A DNA stretch of 64,000 nucleotides from the NCBI GenBank assembly GCA_025504975.1, contig JANUWI010000008.1, positions 372,001 to 436,000 of the forward strand, in the 5' to 3' direction. The position numbers and the translations under genes are program-made. The DNA is from Plenodomus lindquistii. Its lineage: Eukaryota; Ascomycota; Dothideomycetes; Pleosporales; Leptosphaeriaceae. The notes below the pieces were generated by a model. It ran no database searches, was not told the origin of the DNA, and was given only the letters and a program-made list of their open reading frames with translations. Positions 55,507-64,000 of the stretch are shown piece by piece. Position 1 is the first letter of the stretch. The number at the start of each line of letters is the position of its first letter.

Positions 55507-55509
55507 TAA
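55507..55509 (+). other. In-frame TAA stop within NACHT domain
   Basis: Coding continues in the same frame on both sides (...LLKPFD, stop, AKPLTEAEIF...), with no intron signals to remove it. A TAA here can arise by a single C-to-T change in a CA context, the RIP signature. Confidence 0.65.
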
Positions 55510-58286
55510 GCCAAACCATTGACTGAAGCAGAGATTTTCAGCCTTTTGGAATCTGCTACCGCGAATTACGCCAGAGTATACATCGTCATTGACGCATTAG
55601 ATGAATGTTTGGACGATGACGGCACATGGACGCGATTACTGAGAGCCTGTCGCGGATTGCAGCAGAGTGCAGACATACGCTTGATGGTTACATCACGCCA
55701 TATACCCGACATAGAAGATGAGTTCTCGGGCCACCCATGTCTAGAGGTGCGCGCAAGCAATGCAGACGTGAAACGCTACGTTGTTGGCCAGATTGGCAGG
55801 TTAGCCAAATGTGTCCAGCGCGATGACAAGCTTCAAGAGTCGATCCAGGACGAAATTGCGAACGCGGTGGACGGAATGTGAGTCTCTTACATCCTTCAAA
55901 AGCTTAGAACCACTACCTGACAACGCGCTTAGGTTCCTCCTGGCTCGACTTCATATCGAATCGCTCCTCGATAAGCGAACCAAGGCTAAGGTTGTGTTAA
56001 CTTTGGATAATCTTACCAAAGGCTCCACAGCATTGGAGGAGGCATACAAAAGCGTCATCGTCAGAATAGACGGTCAGCTACCGGAGGACAGCGCAACAGC
56101 GAAGCGGGTTCTCTCATGGATCTCGTACGCGCAGAGACCGATGACTGTACAAGAACTCTGCCATGCATTAGCGGTAGAACAAGGAGATGAGAGGCTGAAC
56201 TCTGACAACGTTTCCGATGTAGGAGATATCGTTTCCGTCTGCGCTGGATTAGTTACCGTCAACGAGGAAAATCAGGTCATCCATCTTGTCCACTACACGA
56301 CACAAAAGTTTCTCGAACGCATACGAGAGCAGTGGAACCCTAACGCTCAATACGATATCGCGACTACGTGTATTACCTATCTGTCTCTCAAAACTTTCAA
56401 GAGTGGTACTTGTTCAACCCCCATGGAGTTTCGAAGCAGGCTTGCGCAAAACGTCTTCTTGGATTACTCTGCACGATTCTGGAGCCAGCACATCGCCGAT
56501 ATTCAAGAGGAGGTCTCTGAGCTCGCAATGCGTTTTCTTCAAGACGAAAATCTTGTCGCTTGTGTTCTACAGGTCTTCTTTTCTCTCTACTCCATTGACG
56601 GGTCTGAGCACGAGTTTAAGCCATCTAAAGTAAGAGGTTGGACTGGCCTGCATTTAGTAGCCTCTCTAGGATTGGTGTCTTTGACTAGAGAGCTTGTTTC
56701 TCGCCTCGTCTTGGAAGCCCCAGACCTGATCAATGCGAAGGAACAATCCGGTAACACGGCACTTCATCTTGCAGCCATTAGCGGTAACACGACGGTGATG
56801 GAACTACTGATTGGCTTGGACAGTGTCGACATAAATCTGGTGGCCAATTATTTCGGTCCGTATCTAAACTCATTGATAGAGATCTTAACTGGGAGTCCGT
56901 ACACCGGAGAGCTAGTCCCTACCGGTAGCCGGCTAGGATACCTCTTCGCTGCAGAGGACATGGACACGTATACACCATTACTGATGGCGGCAAGCAAAGG
57001 CAACCTACATATAGTTCGGATGCTGCTCCAGACTGGCAGAATTGCTTTCGATACACGCCACGAGGAGAACTTTACAGCCATAATTATCGCAGCGCAACAT
57101 GGTCACAAAGACATTGTTGAGTTTCTACTTGGCACTGGCAAGTTTGACGACCGGGTCTCGGCAGCGCTAAGGCGAGCAGCAAGAAATGGCCATCAAGAGA
57201 TAGTTCAGCTCTTGCTCGACACTAGAAATGCTGACGTTAATGCGCAGATTGGCAAGTGGACAGCCCTACTTTGGGCAGCAATGTCTGGCCATATACACGT
57301 GGTCAAGCTCTTACTTAGCATAAACGAGATAGACATTAATCTCCACGATTGCTGCGGAATGACAGCTCTGCATCGTGCCATCAGTATTGGCCATGAAGAC
57401 ATTGCTAAGCTCTTGCTGAGCACTGGCAAGTGTAATGTCAATGCGCGCGATAACGATGGTCGGACGGCCCTGACACTCGCAGTAACTCAGGGCCTGAAAG
57501 ACGTAGTCAAGCTCTTGTTGAACACTGGCGAGTGCAAGCTCGATCAACCTCGAGCCAAACCAATTCTGAAAGTAGCAGCGGAATCTGGAGTCAGGGAAAT
57601 CTTCGTCATGCTACTCGAACATGGTGCGACCGGTTTGAATGAGGAAGACTTCGGAGGATTCACGGCATTGTTGTCAGCGGCAAAATCGGGCAACATGGAT
57701 AAGGTTGAATTGCTTATCTGGACTGGCCAGGTCGACTTCAATGCAAAGTGTGACAAAGGATTTATACCGCTGATGTATGCCATCCGGGGCAGACATGTAG
57801 GCGTGGCTAGGCTGTTACTTAATGCCGAGGGAATGGACGTGCACCGCAAAGATCTGGAGTGGTTGTTATGGGTCGCCACGAGAAACAAAGCGGAGGACAT
57901 CGTGGAGCTATTGATTGTGACAGGAAAGACCAAACATGGAGACTTCGTGAATCAGCTGCAGAAATTGGCAGCTGATCAAGGATACGACGATATCTATGCG
58001 TTACTACGGTCGCAGAGTGACCGAACGGAGCAACCCCCTGCAACGCTTATTCGCTTACCAGTTGCCCCGTATGAGACGAACAAAGGCCACTATATCCCAA
58101 TTTTCCATTATTATGGCGGCTGGGAACCACGGGACCATGTTCGCCAGTTGAAAAGATTACGTGGGCGATACGGACGAACTCTGCCAAGTTCTGGCAATTT
58201 CATCTCATGGTCATAGTCTTGTATTTCAAACCGAATCATACACTTGAAACCTCGCACAACACACATATCGCCCCCATCTCGATCGT

Positions 58287-59421
58287 CTACCGAGTAGCAA
58301 TCCGCTCATCGACCTCCACACCCGCACACTCCGCCAACAACCTCTGATGCACATTCCTCGCCGCAACCGCATACGCCACAACATCCACATCCGCTCCCTT
58401 CCCATCCGCTCCACCATCGAACACCTCGTAGCTAAACCAACCCCTAAACCCCGTCTGCAACACCGCACGAGCAACATCCACGACAGGCAAATACCCGCCA
58501 TTATACGGCAGCGGCCTAAAGTCATGACTCCATCTCCCACGCGGTAGGAGACCCGATTCGTCGCGTTCGTCCTTGAGGGGCTGGGGCACTTTGTACGCGT
58601 CGCTGATTTGGAGGAGGTAGATCTTGTCTTTTGGTATGGTGGTGCTAAGTTCCTCGAGAGATTTGTGGAAACGTGATTCAAGTTCAGATTTTGACACGTC
58701 TTCCAGGAGACCAGATGATGTGCGCGGGTCGGCCCATTCGCCGCCAGCGGTTTGAAAGGTGTCGAGGCAGAGGCCAATGTTGGGGCGGTCGACGGCCTGC
58801 ACAATGGTCCATACGTCGCGCCAGTTGGGAGCATGTGTTGACCCTGATATTTCATTAGCTCTGCATCAAAGCTTAGGGGTCAAATTTTGAGGTTTGGTAC
58901 TCACAGCACCAGTTCTCGTACGCCAGACGGAAGCCATGTTTACTGAGCATATCGCACAATCCTCTCAGATCATCCACCATCTTGCTCTTGTCCAACTTCT
59001 CCAAAGGCGAATCTGTACTCCCCACTTGCAGCATATCTGTTCCACACGACTGCATTATCCTAATCCAACCTGCCGCCCTTTCAAGCGCGTCCTTGCGCTC
59101 ATCGGAACCCTCGGGCCAGCCCTCAAAGTTCGCAAAAGGCTGCAACATCATGATGCCTAGGCTGCGCTTGTCGCATTCCTCCTTAATCGCTGCAGCGACC
59201 TTGCATAGTCCATCGTAGTTTGAGGGCGAAACTTCGTGGCCTAGGAGGGTTTGGCCGTACGATAGTATGTCGGGGAAGGAGAGCTCGACGGCGGCAAATT
59301 TAGTACCTGAGATGGCATCAAGACGATCGAGGAGTGGTGGAGGGTTCGATGGACTGCCAAGTGAGCATGTCGCATAGCTGATGGGTATGGGTTTGAGGGA
59401 GGAGTAGTCTAGGGCTCCCAT
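58287..59421 (-). CDS. 3-dehydroshikimate dehydratase (TIM-barrel, QutC/Qa-4 type)
   Basis: Exons 59421-58905 and 58843-58287, 61-bp intron splitting the Trp codon of ENWCW; 357 residues. I start at MGALDYSSLKPIPISYATCS (ATG 59419-59421). The fold is the xylose-isomerase-like TIM barrel. Family marks are ISYATCSLGSP, GTKFAAVELSFPDILSYGQ, MLQPFANFEGWPEGSDER, LAYENWCWSTHAPNW, and NIGLCLDTFQTAGGEW, with metal-ligand Glu, His and Asp. IYLLQISDAYKVPQPL and GWFSYEVFDGG carry the later ligands. The enzyme dehydrates 3-dehydroshikimate to protocatechuate with a divalent metal, leading to quinate catabolism or siderophore/aromatic metabolite supply. It is head-to-head with DAHP synthase, the first step toward its substrate, and its stop is 70 bp from that of the STAND gene. 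Confidence 0.88.
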
Positions 59422-60248
59422 TGTCGGTTCTTCAAGATTGAATTTTGATTTGAGAGAAGACGTAGGAGATTGACAGATTGCAAAGAAGTTTAGGAGAACG
59501 GTGTGGTTGTTGGGGAGATTTTGGATTGTTACTCTACTGCAATGGCACGTCGCGGATGCGACTCCAGTGACGTATTGGTGGACCGACCATGACCGCATAC
59601 CGTCATAATTTAGTAGACAGCCACATTGCTGTTGATGCGTTGAATTTAGGTATCTGAGTGGAAAAAGAAGTCGAATTCTTCAATAATAAACCATGGCTAC
59701 CATGAATTTCAGGCATATCGGACTGTGACATCCAGTGTGATATTTTCTGCGTGTTCGAAGTTTTGGAGTCGGTATTTTGTGGCGCTTGCTGGCTGGACCC
59801 TGGAATTCTGCACAAGATAGTAGCAGTGGTATGCATATGAGCTCTGGTGGTGATTCTGCGCCGACCCAACGAATCTTGGGGATGATACGTAAAAGATGCA
59901 GTGAGCGATCACATGCTTGTCGTCCAGTACAAGCTCGGGGACCGAGAACGTAGGCTGGATGGACAACGAGGGGAGAAGTGGCAGAGTCCAGGCGCCGAAC
60001 TACCCCACAAAGCAAGCGAGGGCCGATTCAAAACTCCGCACTGGCCAATCACATCACCGCCGACTCCGCTATGCAAGCCAAAACATTCGACTCATCAGGC
60101 GTTCGGCGCGTTGTCGCAAGTAAATACAAGAGACGGCGTGGTCCCCAGTGTAGATTCGTAATTCCCACCTCAGACTCGTCTCCCTCCACGTCAGCGCAGT
60201 TCCTCGTACAAGTGAACACCTGCTACATATATATTCACATTCACAGTC
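59422..60248. promoter_or_regulatory. Divergent promoter, dehydroshikimate dehydratase and DAHP synthase
   Basis: 827 bp between the two start codons. It contains GACTCA at 60089-60094, the core of the Gcn4/CPC1 site of amino-acid control, but with a C instead of T at the first base of TGACTCA. A TATA-like CATATATATTC lies about 15-25 bases before the DAHP synthase ATG. Shared regulation is plausible but not shown. Confidence 0.4.
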
Positions 60249-61429
60249 ATGTCTGTAAGTATGACCCCGCCAAAAGACTCACCAACATGTTTTATTCTAA
60301 CATCAACCAGTTCCACATTGCGAACCAAGCAGTCGGCGATCCTCAAAACTCAGAAGATTGGCGCATTCGCGGCTACAATCCTCTCACGCCCCCAGATCTG
60401 CTGCAGAGCGAGATTCCTCAGACACAGAAGTCAAGAGAAACTGTGCTCCAGGGTCGCAATGAGACAGTCGCTGTTGTCCAGGGCAAGGACCCCAACGGTC
60501 GCTTGCTCGTTGTCATCGGCCCTTGCTCGATCCACGACCCCGCAGCCGCTCTCGAGTACTGCGACCGGTTGATGAAGTTGAAGGAGAAGTACCAAGATGA
60601 TCTTCTCATCGTCATGCGCTCCTACCTGGAGAAGCCACGCACAACAGTTGGATGGAAGGGTCTGATCAACGACCCAGATATCGACAACAGCTTCAAGATC
60701 AACAAGGGCCTGCGCATCTCAAGACAGCTCTTTGTTGACTTGACTGAGAAGGGCATGCCTCTGGCCAGCGAGATGCTCGATACCATCTCTCCCCAGTTCT
60801 TGGCCGACATGCTAAGCGTTGGTGCTATTGGCGCCAGGACCACCGAATCGCAACTCCACCGTGAGCTTGCATCTGGTCTCTCCTTCCCTGTTGGCTTCAA
60901 GAACGGCACAGACGGTACCCTCGATGTCGCAGTCGACGCCATTGGCTCCGTCAAGCACCCACACCACTTCCTCTCCGTCACCAAGCCCGGTGTTGTCGCA
61001 ATCGTCGGCACCATCGGTAACGACGACTGCTTCGTCATTCTGCGCGGTGGAAAGAAGGGCACAAATTTCGATGCCAAGAGCGTCAAGGAAGCGCGTGAGA
61101 AGCTCGAGTCCAAGGGCCTAAACTCACGCTTGATGATCGACTGCAGCCACGGCAACTCAGAAAAGAACCACCTGAACCAGCCCAAGGTTGCGCATGCATT
61201 GGCCGAGCAGATCGCTGCTGGCGAGACGGCCATCATGGGTGTCATGATCGAGAGCAATATCAACGCTGGCACACAAAAGGTGCCTGCAGAGGGCAAGGCC
61301 GGCCTGAAGTACGGCGTCAGTATCACCGACGCGTGTATCGACTGGGATATGACGCTCGATGTTCTTGAGGAGCTCGCCCAGGCTGTAGCGAAGCGCAGGG
61401 TGCTGCGCAACCAGAACGGCGCCAACTAA
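60249..61429 (+). CDS. ARO4: 3-deoxy-D-arabino-heptulosonate 7-phosphate synthase (class I)
   Basis: Exons 60249-60254 and 60311-61429, 56-bp intron; 374 residues. The first exon is just ATG TCT. Splicing gives MSFHIANQAVGDPQNSEDWR, the standard fungal opening, so I prefer it to ATGs further in. Motifs: RIRGYNPLTPPDLL, LLVVIGPCSIHDPAAALEYC (PEP/metal region), IVMRSYLEKPRTTVGWKGLI, ALEMLDT-like ASEMLDTISPQ, and SVGAIGARTTESQLHRELAS, the catalytic core. Also GFKNGTDG, ILRGGKKGTNFD and MIDCSHGNSEKNHLNQP with the metal-binding Cys/His. It condenses PEP with erythrose 4-phosphate, the first committed shikimate step. The N-terminal extension expected in feedback-regulated type Ib/Ia enzymes is present. 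Which of the fungal isozymes (ARO3/ARO4 type) it is, is a best guess. Confidence 0.92.
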
Positions 61430-62981
61430 AAATGGTTTCCTTGTGTCATGTTAGTGTTCGTCAGGCGCAATATGCGAAGGACATCGGGCGTTGTGGGGCT
61501 TGGATGGATCAAAAGGTCGTAATAAACCAGGATTAATGTCTCCAATCGAACAATGCGTTCATCGTGGCTGTACTTTGAGTTTCCATTCTTGGTACACGTT
61601 ACTAACACAACCGGCAAGTATATAGTCCAAGATCCCATTACCTATGCCGTGAGAAGCGACGATCCTATACAGGGATTGTCTTAGGTTGTATCTCCACATG
61701 TCTCTCGCCAGCAATACCCTACTCATAACCTTGGCGAACGCCACACGATCTCGTGCCGTCCCGCCGTGCTTCAAACTACTCTATGCTGACGCGCTTACTT
61801 ATTTTCAATCCAGCTAGCTTTACATAACAACTCCCAGTAAATGCTTTCAAAGGCTTCCACAACCCCCCTCACGCATCTTTCGCGTAGCAATTGAATGCTC
61901 GCCAGTGCCACGGCTTGTCAAGTCTTCACCACTGCTTACAACCTTCCACGCTGCCTATGTAGGTGTAACGGCTCGCACGCTCTCTCCAAGCCAAAAAATA
62001 CCAAGTCGCGGAGAGTGCGACATCCCCAAGACAGCCGCCGTCCAAAACCATGGTTCTTAGACGCTGCAAAGTATACCACAGCGAAGATCTAGGAATACTT
62101 GGCGCTTTGGTCGTCGCAAGTTGATATTCAGTGCCGTCCAAAGGCACCTGCTTTCATTGACCATGATCGCCGCGTATTCGTGGCCTTTAGAGAGACGTCC
62201 ATCATATCGACTCTAATACCCCGCAGTATGACCCAGGAATCATGTTCCTGTACTTTCCTATACCTAGTCCGTGCAGAAGAAGACGAAGGATCGCCGACCC
62301 ACATGGCCTGCGGGGTCCGCGGCGTGCGGGAATAATTGCGGTAGAAATCCTTCCTCAAAGTCTGTCGAGCGAATGATGTAGAGGATCCCAGGCGTGCTTG
62401 AGCGTGATAATCCTAAAAATACGTGGTCGTGTTGTCTGGGAGTTTATATCATACCATCCAGAATGGGCTTTACACTGGGGGTCATGGAGACCATTCTGCG
62501 AGCGGTGGAGCACTAATGCGCAACCTACAACATAACCTCTGATAAGACAATGCAACTATCTCTTGCCTTACAGGGTGAGCACGGTGATGCTGTGTTGTCG
62601 CGGCAATAAAGTGACGTGGGAAGCGGTGTCGAAACTGGTAGGTCGCGCGGTGAGCCGATGCCCCGGGCGATACGATTCGGAAGGTCGGTATTGTGCATGG
62701 CGAGGTGGAGAAGGTCTTGCTGTACTGCAATGTGTAGAGTCCTTCTGACTGGAGCCTCGTTTAGACTGATGATGTTGTCCTGCGCTTGTGAGCTCATATA
62801 TTGATGATCTCCACCGGTCTGTGACAACGGTGGTAGGGGTGTGGAAGTTGAGAAGAGGGGTCGGAAAGTGCATGGTAGACATTGAGAGATAAAAAGAGAG
62901 CGACCTTTGCCATTCTGATGTTTTGTATACACACACTTGAACGAGCGGAATTAGTCTATATTATACCTTGCCAACCTCATC
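61430..62981. other. Intergenic, no gene supported
   Basis: A 1.55-kb stretch between the DAHP synthase gene and the last gene. Short frames on both strands (e.g. 61559-61774, 62128-62358, 62525-62932) are Arg/Ser/His/Thr-rich and lack family features. Base composition is normal, with no RIP signature, no tandem repeat and no tRNA seen. Confidence 0.4.
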
Positions 62982-64000
62982 ATGCCAGGAAGAATCGAGA
63001 CGACGAGGCCCAGCAATGGACTCAAGCGTCGCGGAGTGTATCTCCTCACACATCCGAGGTCGGCGTCGAATCTCTTCCAAACAATGATGGCAAAGCAACC
63101 GGGTTTCCAGCATTCGAGCTACATCATCTTTGAAGCAAACTTCGGGTTGTTGGGCGAGCTCGTTAACAAGGAGCGCTGGAGTGATTGGTCTGAGGCGGAA
63201 TGGAAGTCTGTCCAAGACTCATTTCAGAAGTGCTTCGATAAGATGCAAGCGGAGTTAGCAGACGCTGAAGCAAAAGTACGTTTCAACATCTCTTTATTGC
63301 GGTAGCGTCAAGAAGTCGGAGCTATCTTGAGCGTGGGGAGAGATACCTACTTATAATGTGGCTGTGGATTCATTCGCAATGTCCCCGCAGGATGGCGTGC
63401 CCGCTTTCGCTTCTGATAGGATGTGCTGACACTGTCCCTATAGGGCAACCAAGTCTTCATCAAGGAACATGCGTTCTTCATGGGACCGAATCAAATGCTC
63501 GAATCTGTTTATGGCGAATCAAATGCCATGCCACCGATCGTCTTACACGCCCGCAATGAGGCTGAGTCTGATCACACCAATCCTTCCAGCCTGCCTGACA
63601 GCATTCTTCTCTCGCTACAGCCAATCTTTCAAATCAGACACCCGATTCTGATGTTTCCCTCCATGCTCCGTTCTCAGATCAAACTAAATTTAGCGGAAGG
63701 TGTGGACCGGAGAATGGCAGCTACAATGTCGCTGCGATTTCCGCGTGACCTGTATGACTGGTACCTCACGCAGGGAGAAGACACAAGTCCAAAAATAATC
63801 GATGCAGACGACATCATGTCTGACAAGGCTGCTGTTCGCCAGCTTTGCTTGGAGACGGGGTTGGATCCAGACTCTGTTCAGTATGAGTGGGCAGCGCGAG
63901 AAGAACAAGATCCGCTGAAGAAGGTCATGCTCGACAAGATCAGCACATCCACAGGTATCCTGCCAGGCTTGGAAGCTCGTGGTTTGGACCTGGAAACTGA
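62982..64000 (+). CDS. P-loop sulfotransferase-like protein, cut by the window edge
   Basis: Exon 1 is 62982-63275; exon 2 starts at 63444 and is still open at 64000. The intron is 168 bp, with a GTACGT donor and CCCTATAG acceptor. The visible 283 residues start MPGRIETTRPSNGLKRR. RRGVYLLTHPRSASNLFQTM near residue 16 fits the 5'-phosphosulfate-binding loop of the P-loop sulfotransferase-like fold. The later LSLQPIFQIRHPILMFPSML resembles the 3'-phosphate-binding strand and helix (R...HP...S). Helical segments (FQKCFDKMQAELADAEAK, AAVRQLCLETGLDPDSVQYE) suit the family. Fungal members are poorly characterised; several lie near secondary-metabolite genes. The function here is unknown and the C-terminus lies outside the window. 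Confidence 0.7.

Larger units (their letters stand above)
54581..58216 (+). pseudogene. NACHT-ankyrin STAND (NLR-like) gene with frameshift and in-frame stop
   Basis: Recognisable exons are 54581-54987, 55033 to about 55150 and on to 55877, and 55933-58216; introns 54988-55032 (45 bp) and 55878-55932 (55 bp). The N-terminal domain (MDPLSITASIIAILQVTTKV) is the fungal STAND N-domain. The NACHT domain has Walker A GIPGAGKT (55294-55317) and Walker B VYIVIDALDEC (about 55579-55610). About ten ankyrin repeats follow (about 56640-57960), e.g. TALHLAAISGN and TALHRAISIGHEDIAKLLLS. Two lesions: the upstream frame meets TGA at 55151-55153, where coding resumes in another frame with WLSSIDFQAQQ, and a TAA at 55507-55509 interrupts the NACHT domain in frame. 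Such proteins act in fungal self/non-self recognition and regulated cell death. It may be dead, or expressed as fragments; sequencing error is the alternative for the frameshift. Confidence 0.75.

Overview
The window is nuclear DNA of a filamentous ascomycete, most likely a Dothideomycete of the Pleosporales type. Support comes from genes with many 45-60 bp GT-AG introns (branch sites of the CTAAC/CTGAC kind), intergenic spaces of a few hundred bases, fungal marker genes (CYP51, ATG10, a NACHT-ankyrin STAND protein, DUF4246, Dal5-type permease) and a saturated RIP (repeat-induced point mutation) block. The species cannot be named from sequence alone. Exon boundaries were derived by hand from splice signals and reading-frame continuity.

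1-24 kb is dense housekeeping sequence: a small membrane protein, a coiled-coil protein, an SMP/C2 membrane-contact protein like fission yeast Mug190, the 60S assembly factor RSA4/Notchless, the meiotic MutS homologue MSH4 (13 exons), a nitronate monooxygenase, lanosterol 14-alpha-demethylase (CYP51/ERG11), a CHK2-type FHA kinase, the autophagy E2 ATG10, ribosome biogenesis factor RRS1, and mitoribosomal protein mS29/RSM23 divergent from it.

25-47.5 kb is mixed: a convergent pair of MFS transporters (Dal5-like permease and DHA2 drug/proton antiporter type), a 1137-residue protein whose ARM-like / PH-like / disordered / C-terminal coiled-coil layout suggests a Red1/SYCP2-type meiotic axis protein, a DUF4246 protein, three short-chain dehydrogenases (two divergent), an ESC2/NIP45/Rad60-like SUMO-like-domain protein divergent from LSM6, an orphan disordered protein, and a secreted Ser/Thr/Pro-rich acidic protein.

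47.68-54.20 kb is a 6525-bp AT-rich block with almost no CpA/TpG and no substantial open frame. It is bounded by perfect 20-bp terminal inverted repeats and a perfect 8-bp target duplication (GATCCTAC), so I call it a hAT-like DNA transposon with a RIP-destroyed interior and unmutated ends. A 189-bp un-RIPped MITE-like insert sits inside it. Immediately beyond lies a NACHT-ankyrin gene interrupted by a frameshift and an in-frame stop; the stop is of the type RIP makes.

58.2-64 kb holds a 3-dehydroshikimate dehydratase gene head-to-head with a DAHP synthase gene (both act around the shikimate pathway) and, running off the right edge, a P-loop sulfotransferase-like gene.
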